A DNA stretch of 49,799 bases from Desulfuromonas sp. (GTDB lineage Bacteria; Desulfobacterota; Desulfuromonadia; Desulfuromonadales; Desulfuromonadaceae). A program made the position numbers and the translations under genes. Positions within the stretch are counted from its first letter, which is position 1, and the number at the start of each line of letters is the position of its first letter. Below are positions 34,547 to 44,127 of the stretch, piece after piece. The notes under the pieces are model-generated. The model was not told the origin of the DNA. It saw only the letters and a program-made list of their open reading frames with translations, and searched no databases. The stretch spans positions 1 to 49,799 of the forward strand of contig PKUE01000076.1 in the NCBI GenBank assembly GCA_002869685.1. The letters run 5' to 3'.

Positions 34547-36376
34547 GTGAATCCGATGAGTTTAGGCACCATACCCCGTATATTTGACTGGTTACGCCGC
34601 GCCGGCCTTGCCGCCCTGAGCCATTTTCGTATCAGCGAAAACACATTTATGGCCATATTGGCTGTGGCCATCGGACTGCTGTCCGGATTGTGCAACTATG
34701 CTTTTCGCCAGGCGATTGAGTTTTTTCATTGGCTGGTGATTGAACAGGGGATGGATCTCTTTCAGATCTCCTGGCACGAGTGGAGTGCGTCACGTTGGTT
34801 GGCGATCTTGTTTCCGTTGACCGGGGCCTTGCTGATGATCCCCTTCGGACTGTGGTTTGCCAAAGATCTCAAGTTCGGTTTCTCGTCGTTTCTGGAGCAA
34901 GTCAACCTGCGTGGTGCCAAGATTCCCGGTCGCACCATTATTACCCGTGGTCTGGCCAGTGCCATCACTCTGGGAACCGGTGGCAGTGCCGGTCAGGAGG
35001 GCCCGATTGCCCAGATCGGCGGTGCGGTCGGCAGTCAGTTTGGCCAGGGCTTTAAAGTCAGTGGTAACCGCCTCAAAGTTCTGGTGGCCTGTGGTGTTTC
35101 CGGTGGCGTGGCTGCGACCTTTAACGCGCCCATTGCCGGGGTGTTTTTTGCTCAGGAGATCGTTCTGCTCTCCTCGTTTGAAATCTCCAGTTTTACCTCA
35201 ATTGTTATTGCCAGTGGCATGAGTACCGTGGTGTCGCGGGCTTTGATTGGTAACGAGATTGCCTTCCATATTCCCCCCTATCAGGTGGGGTCTCACTGGG
35301 AATTACTGTTGTATGTGGCCCTGGGCGCAGTCATCGGCGGTCTGGCTGCTGGATTTATCGATGTTCACTTCCGCATCAAAGCTTTGTTCGACAAGCTTAA
35401 AGTGTCGCGGCTGGTCAAGCCCATAATCGGTGCTTTGCTGGTGGGGCTGATCGGGGTCGGTTTTCCTCAGGTGTTTGGCAACGGCTACGATTTCATGAGT
35501 GAGTTCCTGCATGGTCAGGGCGCCTGGTATCTGCTGCTGGCTTTGATCCTGTTTAAAGCGATTGCCACCTCGATCACGCTGGGCTCAGGTTTGCCCGGTG
35601 GTTTGTTTGCCCCTGTGTTGTACATTGGTGCCGTCACCGGTGGTGCATTTGGCCATATCGCTCAAATGGTCTTTCCGACACTGGCAATCACACCGGGGTC
35701 CTATGCCCTGATCGGGATGGGGGCGTTTCTCTCGGCAGCGACTCATGCACCGATGACGGCGATTTTTCTGCTGTTTGAAATGACGGCGTCGTATCAGGTT
35801 ATCGTGCCGATCATGCTGTCGTGTGTGGTAGGAACCGCCATCAGTCGCCATTTCAAGAAAGAGAGCCTGGACACTGTTGAGTTGGCGAAGGCGGGGATCG
35901 ATCTGGAGGCCGGTAAAGAGCGCAACATCATGAAATCGATCCGTGTCGAAAATGTTATGACCCGTAAACTGGAAACCGTTCCCGAAGGGATGACGCTGCG
36001 CCAGTTCACCGCGTTTATCGCCAACACCAAGCACACCAACTTTCCGTTACTCAATCCGGCAGGTGAAATGACCGGGATCATCTCTATTCAGGACTTTCTC
36101 GGGGTGGTGTTTGAGAAGGATCTGATGGATCTGGTCGTGGTGAAGGAATTGGCGACCACGGAGGTGACCACCGTGTACGGCGACGAAAACCTTGACCAGG
36201 CCATGCGTAAAATCGGTTACCGCAACATTGAACAATTGCCGGTGGTGGATCGGGAGCAGAAGAATCGACTGGTGGGGATTGTTTCGCGGCGCGATATGGT
36301 TTCTGCCTACAATAAAGCTCTGATGGCGCGTACTCTTGAGGAGGAACACGATGGCTCGTCCCACGCCTCAGCTTAA
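34547..36376 (+). CDS. CLC-family chloride channel/antiporter with CBS domains
   Basis: A membrane protein of 609 residues. The CLC core carries GTGGSAGQEGPIAQIGGAVG, in which Glu151 is at the position of the external gating glutamate. GVSGGVAATFNAPIAG and LGSGLPGGLFAPVLYIGA complete the selectivity regions. Two CBS domains follow (about 465-525 and 530-590), which usually bind adenine nucleotides and regulate transport. It starts at GTG 34547; ATG 34556 is an alternative, and neither has a strong ribosome site. The gating glutamate suggests H+/Cl- exchange, but channel function cannot be excluded. Its last 26 bases overlap the helicase gene. Confidence 0.92.
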   Translation: MNPMSLGTIPRIFDWLRRAGLAALSHFRISENTFMAILAVAIGLLSGLCNYAFRQAIEFFHWLVIEQGMDLFQISWHEWSASRWLAILFPLTGALLMIPFGLWFAKDLKFGFSSFLEQVNLRGAKIPGRTIITRGLASAITLGTGGSAGQEGPIAQIGGAVGSQFGQGFKVSGNRLKVLVACGVSGGVAATFNAPIAGVFFAQEIVLLSSFEISSFTSIVIASGMSTVVSRALIGNEIAFHIPPYQVGSHWELLLYVALGAVIGGLAAGFIDVHFRIKALFDKLKVSRLVKPIIGALLVGLIGVGFPQVFGNGYDFMSEFLHGQGAWYLLLALILFKAIATSITLGSGLPGGLFAPVLYIGAVTGGAFGHIAQMVFPTLAITPGSYALIGMGAFLSAATHAPMTAIFLLFEMTASYQVIVPIMLSCVVGTAISRHFKKESLDTVELAKAGIDLEAGKERNIMKSIRVENVMTRKLETVPEGMTLRQFTAFIANTKHTNFPLLNPAGEMTGIISIQDFLGVVFEKDLMDLVVVKELATTEVTTVYGDENLDQAMRKIGYRNIEQLPVVDREQKNRLVGIVSRRDMVSAYNKALMARTLEEEHDGSSHASA

Positions 36377-38582
36377 TCCTCAGCAGCTTCAGGCCGTCGA
36401 GCATCCCGGCGGTCCGCTGTTGATTCTGGCCGGAGCCGGCTCGGGGAAAACCAGTACTCTGACCGGGCGGGTGATCCACCTGATCCGAGAGCTGGGTGTT
36501 CCTGCCTGGCGGATTCTGGCGGTGACGTTTACCAACAAAGCGGCCAACGAGATGAAAGAGCGTATCGACCGGGCTCTTCCCGAGGGGGAGACGCCGTGGG
36601 TTGCCACTTTTCATTCCACCTGTGTGCGGATTCTGCGCCGCGACATCACTGCGCTGGGTTTTGATCCCTCGTTTACCATCTATGATGATCAGGATCAGGA
36701 CCGTCTGCTGAAAAACATTCTTAAAGAACTGGGGATTGACGATAAAAAACTCAAGCCCCGTGCCGCGGCTGCGGCTATTGATGCGGCAAAAAATCGTGGT
36801 CAGTTTCCCGTTGATATGCCGCAAGACACGCCACAGGCACAATTGGTCGCTGAGGTTTATCGCCACTATCAGCAGCGCCTGCAACAGGCCAATGCCCTCG
36901 ATTTCGGTGATTTGCTGCTGATGTGTGTCAAGTTGTTTGACGAACACGAAGAGATTCGTCAGCGCTATGCCGGCCGTTTTCTCCATCTGCTGGTTGATGA
37001 GTTTCAGGATACCAACATGGTGCAGTACCGACTGGTGCAGCAATTGGCGTCGGAGCATGGCAATTTGTGCGTGGTCGGCGATGACGATCAGTCCATTTAC
37101 CGTTGGCGCGGCGCCGAGGTGGGGAATATCCTCGGCTTTGAACGCGATTATCCGGGCTGTACCACTATCCGTCTTGAGCAGAACTACCGCTCTACCACAA
37201 CGATTCTCGATGCCGCCGGTGCCGTGGTGGCCAACAATGTTGGGCGCAAGGGCAAAACGTTGTGGACAGAAAATCCCGATGGCGAGGCGATCACCCTTGA
37301 AGCGTTGCCGGACGATCTCGAAGAAGCACGTTATGTGGTCGATCAACTCAAAAGGTTGCAACAGTCCGGACGTCACCTGCGAGACATGGCTGTGCTGTAT
37401 CGCACCAACGCCCAGTCGCGGGTGCTTGAAGAAGCGCTGGTGCGCGATCGCATCCCCTATGTCATGTTTGGCGGCATGCGCTTCTTCGCCCGCATGGAGG
37501 TCAAAGATATCCTCGCCTATCTGCGCGTGCTGACCAATCCGGCGGACACCATCTCCTGTCAGCGCATTATCAATGTGCCGACGCGTGGTATCGGTGCCAC
37601 GACTGTGGCCAAGATCGCGCCCCTGGAGCAACAGGCTCAAGGCTTTTTGCCTGCCTGTCGGTTAGCGGTCGAACAGGGCGTTCTCAAAGGGGCTGCAGCG
37701 AAAAAAGTAGCCGCTTTTGTTACCATGATGGAAGATTTCGCCAGTCGTCTCGAACGTCTGCCCTACCCGCAACTGGCTGCCGAGTTGATCGATGAAACCG
37801 GTTATGCCCAGATGCTCAGGAGTGAAAATACCCAGGAAGCACGCGATCGCCTCGATAACCTCGATCAGTTGCTGGCGGGTATGGAGGAGCATCGTGATGA
37901 AGACACCACCCTACAGGATTATCTGGAACAGATTGCTCTGGTCACCGACCTTGATGCTTACGACAGCAGCCTGGATCGGGTGACGTTGATGACCCTGCAT
38001 GCTGCCAAGGGACTGGAATTCCCCGTAGTGTTCATGACCGGCATGGAAGATGGCATCTTTCCGGCAGCGCGCAGCAATGACGGCGGAGAACAGCTCGAAG
38101 AGGAACGGCGGTTATGTTATGTCGGCATGACCCGGGCTATGGAAAAGCTCTATCTGACCCACGCCCGGCGTCGGCGGGTGTATGGCAGCTATCAGTTCAA
38201 TCCACCGAGTCGTTTTATTGGTGAGGTCCCCGAACATCTGCTGGCGGATGTGGCCAAAAAGCCGTTGCAGGCAACCGCGAAACATAACTTGGCGTCACTG
38301 TTTGAAAATCTACCGACTCCGCAAGAGGAGTCGCAGGCGACAATGCCCCTGGGAGCCGATCCGGCGCCGGTTTCGGATCAGCCGGTGATCGAAGTGGAAG
38401 CGGTGGCACCGGTGGCGGACGAGACCTTGCGGATCGGCAGTCGGGTGCGTCATGCCCGTTTTGGCATTGGAACCGTGCGCCGACTGGAGGGCAGTGGTGA
38501 TAAGCAGAAGGTGATTGTTTATTTTAATCGCTTTGGACCCAAGCGGTTATTGCTCAAATGTGCCGGGCTCGAACCGGCCTGA
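36351..38582 (+). CDS. pcrA: ATP-dependent 3'-5' DNA helicase (PcrA/UvrD)
   Basis: A superfamily 1A helicase of 743 residues for nucleotide-excision and replication-associated repair. LNPQQLQAVEHPGGPLLILA leads into Walker A GAGSGKT (28-34). VTFTNKAANEMKER, ATFHSTCVRILRR, LLVDEFQDTN, GDDDQSIYRWRGA, LEQNYRST and VTLMTLHAAKGLEFPVVF follow in order. The C-terminal module VRHARFGIGTV is the Tudor-like domain that binds RNA polymerase in PcrA. The start is ATG 36351 with GAGGAGG upstream, inside the end of the CLC gene. Length and tail suit PcrA/UvrD better than Rep. Confidence 0.94.
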   Translation: MARPTPQLNPQQLQAVEHPGGPLLILAGAGSGKTSTLTGRVIHLIRELGVPAWRILAVTFTNKAANEMKERIDRALPEGETPWVATFHSTCVRILRRDITALGFDPSFTIYDDQDQDRLLKNILKELGIDDKKLKPRAAAAAIDAAKNRGQFPVDMPQDTPQAQLVAEVYRHYQQRLQQANALDFGDLLLMCVKLFDEHEEIRQRYAGRFLHLLVDEFQDTNMVQYRLVQQLASEHGNLCVVGDDDQSIYRWRGAEVGNILGFERDYPGCTTIRLEQNYRSTTTILDAAGAVVANNVGRKGKTLWTENPDGEAITLEALPDDLEEARYVVDQLKRLQQSGRHLRDMAVLYRTNAQSRVLEEALVRDRIPYVMFGGMRFFARMEVKDILAYLRVLTNPADTISCQRIINVPTRGIGATTVAKIAPLEQQAQGFLPACRLAVEQGVLKGAAAKKVAAFVTMMEDFASRLERLPYPQLAAELIDETGYAQMLRSENTQEARDRLDNLDQLLAGMEEHRDEDTTLQDYLEQIALVTDLDAYDSSLDRVTLMTLHAAKGLEFPVVFMTGMEDGIFPAARSNDGGEQLEEERRLCYVGMTRAMEKLYLTHARRRRVYGSYQFNPPSRFIGEVPEHLLADVAKKPLQATAKHNLASLFENLPTPQEESQATMPLGADPAPVSDQPVIEVEAVAPVADETLRIGSRVRHARFGIGTVRRLEGSGDKQKVIVYFNRFGPKRLLLKCAGLEPA

Positions 38583-38611
38583 GTGCCAACGAACGAACCG
38601 CTGAAAAAGAG

Positions 38612-38646
38612 AAAGCCCGCCTTGCAGATGCAAGAGCGGGCTTTTT
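38612..38646. terminator. Bidirectional terminator between pcrA and the aminotransferase
   Basis: AAAGCCCGC (38612-38620) pairs with GCGGGCTTT (38636-38644), and an inner stem CTTGC/GCAAG sits inside. TTTTT follows on the plus strand and a T-rich stretch on the minus strand, so it can serve both convergent genes. Confidence 0.88.
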
Positions 38647-38665
38647 AGCTGTGGCTGTTGCGGGT

Positions 38666-39742
38666 TTAGCTGCGAACCTGGGGCAGCAACTCTTCCAACA
38701 GGGCAAAATATTCCTGCAGATCTGCCAGGGTCATGTCGGCCATGTGAGGGATGCGGAACGTCTCGTTCTTGATTTTGCCGTAGCCGTTATCCATGGCGTA
38801 ACCACGTTCACCGACCAGTTTTTTCAGCGCATCCAGGTCGGTGCGCCCGTCGTTGGCACCACTGGTCAGGGTCATGGAGCGATAGCCTTCGGCAGCAAAC
38901 AGGCCAAAACCCTGAGAGGTGATCCAGTTGCGGGTTGCTTCGGCCATTTCCGCGTGGCGGCGGTAACGGTTGTCGAGCCCTTCGGCAAACATCTTCTTCA
39001 GTTGCGCATCCAGGCCGTAGATCAGACTGATGCACGGCGTGCTCGGCGTGTTGTGTTTCAGGTCGTTTTTCTCGAACTCTTCAAAGTCGAAATAGTAACC
39101 GCGATTGGGTGTGGCTTTGGCCTTATCCAGGGCGGGGCGTGATACGGCGCAAACCGCCAGTCCGGGCGGGAGGCCGAACGCTTTCTGTACTCCGGCCAGG
39201 CAGACATCAAGGCCAAGAGCTTTAAAGTCGATAGGCACCGCGGTCATGGACGAGACGGTATCGACGATGAAAGAGACATACGGATATTTCTTCATCACCT
39301 CGGCGATCTCCTCCAGTGGTGACATGACCCCGGTGGATGTCTCGTTGTGGACCATGGTCATGGCGTCATAGTCGCCACTGGACAGGGCTTTATCGACCAT
39401 TTCAGCCGTGATGGGTTGTCCCCACTCCGCCGTGTACAGATCCGCCTGGATACCGCAGCGCTTGGTCACATCGTGCCACTTGGTGCTGAAGGCACCATTG
39501 CCGAAGTTGGCGCAGCGTTTTTGTACCAGGTTGCGCACCGCGCCTTCCATGATGCCAAATGCACTGGAGGTGCAAAGAAAAACCGGATCCTCCGTGTTGA
39601 GCAACGTCTGCAGTTGGCTGGTGACACTCTGGTGCAGGCTGGCGTATTCCGGCATGCGATGGCCGATCATCGGTGAAGACATGGCGGCAAACACATCGTT
39701 GCTGACTTCTACCGGTCCGGGGATAAACAATTTTTTCGCCAT
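38666..39742 (-). CDS. Class V aminotransferase (alanine-glyoxylate/serine-pyruvate type)
   Basis: A PLP enzyme of 358 residues. It begins KKLFIPGPVEVSNDVFAAM with GHRMPEYASLH, characteristic of the alanine-glyoxylate, serine-glyoxylate and small-subunit soluble-hydrogenase-like class V group. Other landmarks are TSSAFGIMEGAVRNL, VHNETSTGVMSPLEEI, the PLP aspartate in FIVDTVSSM and the Schiff-base Lys187 in AGVQKAFGLPPG. Close homologs in Geobacter relatives may act in serine or glycine synthesis, but the amino donor cannot be read here. It is monocistronic and divergent from groESL. Confidence 0.88.
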   Translation of the reverse strand: MAKKLFIPGPVEVSNDVFAAMSSPMIGHRMPEYASLHQSVTSQLQTLLNTEDPVFLCTSSAFGIMEGAVRNLVQKRCANFGNGAFSTKWHDVTKRCGIQADLYTAEWGQPITAEMVDKALSSGDYDAMTMVHNETSTGVMSPLEEIAEVMKKYPYVSFIVDTVSSMTAVPIDFKALGLDVCLAGVQKAFGLPPGLAVCAVSRPALDKAKATPNRGYYFDFEEFEKNDLKHNTPSTPCISLIYGLDAQLKKMFAEGLDNRYRRHAEMAEATRNWITSQGFGLFAAEGYRSMTLTSGANDGRTDLDALKKLVGERGYAMDNGYGKIKNETFRIPHMADMTLADLQEYFALLEELLPQVRS

Positions 39743-39931
39743 GGTGGTCCTTTCTGTGGCGCGGTCGCCTTTTGCGTGTACGGTCTATTGGTGGTGCAAG
39801 TGAGCGAAATATCACCTTTTTCGAGGAGATTTCAGTGGTTTAGCATGGCCGATATGACCTGTCAAGCGCTTGTCGTTTTGCGATGAGGCAAGAGCCCTTT
39901 TTTCAGGTCATTTTTTTTCCCGAGTTAACCC

Positions 39932-39959
39932 TTGACTTTCTGACCCCACTGATTATATT
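39932..39959 (+). promoter_or_regulatory. groESL promoter
   Basis: TTGACT (39932-39937) and TATATT (39954-39959) are 16 bases apart, ending 11 bases before the CIRCE element. Transcription should start just before or within the operator. The rest of the 330-base gap (39743-40072) holds the aminotransferase leader and an AT-rich groES leader with an AAGGAGA ribosome site. Confidence 0.75.
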
Positions 39960-39970
39960 TACCCCTGTTG

Positions 39971-39997
39971 TTAGCACTCCCTTTTGCCGAGTGCTAA
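39971..39997 (+). promoter_or_regulatory. CIRCE operator (HrcA-binding site)
   Basis: The exact consensus TTAGCACTC-N9-GAGTGCTAA is present, about 75 bases before groES. CIRCE is the binding site of the heat-shock repressor HrcA, so groESL should be HrcA-controlled. hrcA itself is not in the window. Confidence 0.97.
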
Positions 39998-40072
39998 CGA
40001 AAAAGACGCCCCTAACCGTTTAATATTTAAGGCCTTGAGCCGCTAACATTTAATCAACAAAGGAGACAGAGC

Positions 40073-40366
40073 ATGAACATCAGACCTCTGCAGGATCGCC
40101 TCATCGTTGAGTGCGTTGAAGAAGAGACCACCACCGCCGGCGGAATCATCATCCCCGATACGGCCTCAAAGGAAAAGCCTCAGGAAGGCGTTGTCATCGC
40201 CGTGGGCAAAGGGAAAGTGACCGCTGAAGGTAAAGTTCTTGGTATGGACGTCAAAGTGGGCGATCGTGTCCTGTTTGGCAAGTATGCCGGCACCGACATC
40301 AAGGTTGAAGGCAAGCCTTACCTGATGATGCGTGAAGATGACATCCTCGGTGTTATCGAGAAGTAA
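40073..40366 (+). CDS. groES: Co-chaperonin GroES
   Basis: The 10-kDa lid of the GroEL chaperonin, 97 residues. [29 protein letters not shown] in the mobile loop and [14 protein letters not shown] at the end are all typical. A strong AAGGAGA site precedes the ATG. It is the first gene of the CIRCE-controlled operon, 60 bases before groEL. Confidence 0.97.
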   Translation: MNIRPLQDRLIVECVEEETTTAGGIIIPDTASKEKPQEGVVIAVGKGKVTAEGKVLGMDVKVGDRVLFGKYAGTDIKVEGKPYLMMREDDILGVIEK

Positions 40367-40423
40367 TTTTCGTTCCCTATTCTTTGCCACAGCAATTTGA
40401 CATTATTGAACAGGAGTTCTTGA

Positions 40424-42064
<1,641 letters not shown>

Positions 42065-42088
42065 TCTTTCCGGTATATCCGTTTTAGT

Positions 42089-42120
42089 AAAGCGCTCCTG
42101 ATTTTCAGGAGCGCTTTTTT
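42089..42120 (+). terminator. Terminator after groESL
   Basis: AAAGCGCTCCTG (42089-42100) pairs with CAGGAGCGCTTT (42106-42117) around the loop ATTTT, and more T follow. Confidence 0.93.
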
Positions 42121-42183
42121 ATTGGATCGTATCCGATCATTTTCTGGTGGCTGCACCACAGCCAGATGGTGCTATGATAAGCC

Positions 42184-44127
42184 ATGACCAAAAAATTGGA
42201 CCAAGTCAGAACCAGCGTCATCCTTTTTTCCGATTGTGAGGCCTATTGTCGCCGTTTTACGCAATCGATTCTCGACTATTGTCCTCACACCACGATTGTC
42301 CATGCACAATCCTGCGACCAGATCGAAACGCTGCTCAAGACAATGAAGGTCGACATGCTTTTTGTCGATGCTCGGATGGCCGATGTGACGGATCGGTTGA
42401 CATCGTGTGGTTCAGGGCATATCAAAAGTCTCATTGCTCTTATTGACAATGATGTTTCAGCAATGGTGCAGCATCGTTTGGTTGATCTGGGAGTCGACGG
42501 CTTTGTCTCGGCAGAACATTTTCTGACCATTGCCTTGAGGCTTAAAGAGTTCTGGCGGCTGGATATAGCCCGAGAGATGGTTGGCGAATATGACAGCATG
42601 CTGCGTGGCCAAGTGTCGGAATTATTTTTACTGCACAAAGTCGTGGACGATGCCGCTATCATGATGGCAACACTGGACGCTGATTTTGCGGTGATGACCG
42701 CGAATGATTCATTCAGGCAGTTATGTGGTGACAATCATCCTCGGGGGAAATTGTTGGGTAGTCTGTTGCCTGAAGCACCTTTTGAACAGGAGATCAAACC
42801 GGCATTGCAACGGGCTCTTTGTGGAGAATCGGTGTGTATTCAATCACTGGCGGCATTGAGTTCGCAGATTCCCTTTGTTCAGCTCTACTGCCATCCGCTC
42901 TATGATTTTGATGAGAGGATTCAGGGAATTGCCCTGGTTTTGAACGATATCAGCCAGCTTAAGCTGGTGAAGCAGCGCTATCAGGAGATGTCGCGGCAAT
43001 TCACGACGTTGCTTAATGGAATTTCCGATGCCATTACCCTGATTCGACTCGATGGCAGCATCGCCTGGGGAAACAAAGCCTCAAGAACGGTGTTGACGAT
43101 TGCACTTGATCAGTCGCCAGCGTTGCGCTGCTGTCTTAATAATTCCAACCAGTCCTGCCTGAATGGCGGACGCTCCCGGGAGGGGAATGATTGTCTTGTG
43201 CGCCGCTGCCTCAGCAGTGGAGAGAAACAGAGGGAATTGCTGAAGGCCAGCGATGGCCGCAGCCTTGGTGTTAAAGTGTTTCCTCTGCTTGACGATCATC
43301 AGCGGGTCAGTGGTGCCATCCGTATCGTCAGCGACGTGACTGAGGCGGTCCAGTTGAAGAAAGAGGCGGATCAGACCAGCCGACTGGCTGCGCTCGGGGA
43401 ACTGGCTGCCGGTGTCGCCCATGAAATCAATAATCCAAATGGGTTGCTGGCCTTGAACAATAGCCTGCTGCAGGAGATTTGTCAGGATATGATGGCAGAA
43501 TTGTCTGAACTGGAATACCGTGATGGCAGTTACGGTGGATTCAGCTTTGCCGACCTTGAACAGGAATTACCGCAACTCTTTCAGAATAATCATCAGGCAA
43601 CCACCAATATCCGCCGCATTGTTGAAGACCTCAAGCAGTTTACCCGGCGAGAGCAGGAACGGTTTGATCTGGTGGATGTTAACGAAGTGATCCTGGCGGC
43701 CAGCCGTATGGTTGCCAGCAGTCTTAAAAAGGCCAGTTGCCATGTCCGCATTCTCTATGGAGATGAATTGCCCCGTTTTCGCGCCAGTTTTCAGAGCCTG
43801 CAACAGGTCGTCATCAATCTGTTGATGAATGCCTGCCAGGCATTGACGAATTCGGAGCAGTTTATCGAAGTCCGTAGCGATTTTGATGCAGAACGGGGGC
43901 TGATTTCCATTGAGGTCATTGATGGTGGACGGGGGATCTCCGCCGACCATCTGGATAAAATTTTTGACCCGTTTTTTACAACCAAGCGCGAAGAGGGAGG
44001 GACCGGTCTCGGCCTTTCTGTCTCGTCGCGAATTATCAAAGAGCATGGTGGAACTTTCCACTATGACTCAACGCCGGGAGAGGGGACACGTGTCACCGTG
44101 TTGCTTCCGGTTGGAGAATCCGAGTGA
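42184..44127 (+). CDS. PAS-domain sensor histidine kinase with receiver-like N-terminus
   Basis: A cytoplasmic-looking kinase of 647 residues with no membrane helix. Residues 1-125 look like a degenerate receiver, with LFVDARMADV at the phospho-acceptor position. Two PAS-like domains follow (about 150-265 and 275-390), then the dimerisation helix with His413 in GVAHEINNPNG, and the HATPase domain (INLLMNACQAL, DGGRGISADHL, GGTGLGLSVSSRII). The second PAS holds a cysteine cluster (316, 317, 325, 337, 342) that could bind a metal or Fe-S centre or sense redox. The kinase class (NtrB-like) pairs with sigma54 response regulators, but none is adjacent. Its stop overlaps the next start by 4 bases (GTGA). 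Confidence 0.9.
   Translation: MTKKLDQVRTSVILFSDCEAYCRRFTQSILDYCPHTTIVHAQSCDQIETLLKTMKVDMLFVDARMADVTDRLTSCGSGHIKSLIALIDNDVSAMVQHRLVDLGVDGFVSAEHFLTIALRLKEFWRLDIAREMVGEYDSMLRGQVSELFLLHKVVDDAAIMMATLDADFAVMTANDSFRQLCGDNHPRGKLLGSLLPEAPFEQEIKPALQRALCGESVCIQSLAALSSQIPFVQLYCHPLYDFDERIQGIALVLNDISQLKLVKQRYQEMSRQFTTLLNGISDAITLIRLDGSIAWGNKASRTVLTIALDQSPALRCCLNNSNQSCLNGGRSREGNDCLVRRCLSSGEKQRELLKASDGRSLGVKVFPLLDDHQRVSGAIRIVSDVTEAVQLKKEADQTSRLAALGELAAGVAHEINNPNGLLALNNSLLQEICQDMMAELSELEYRDGSYGGFSFADLEQELPQLFQNNHQATTNIRRIVEDLKQFTRREQERFDLVDVNEVILAASRMVASSLKKASCHVRILYGDELPRFRASFQSLQQVVINLLMNACQALTNSEQFIEVRSDFDAERGLISIEVIDGGRGISADHLDKIFDPFFTTKREEGGTGLGLSVSSRIIKEHGGTFHYDSTPGEGTRVTVLLPVGESE

Noticed and set aside
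36084-37640. 518-residue open frame on the minus strand
   Set aside because: It lies antisense to pcrA, whose motifs are complete in order; its composition (His- and Gln-rich) is that of a shadow frame and it has no credible start.
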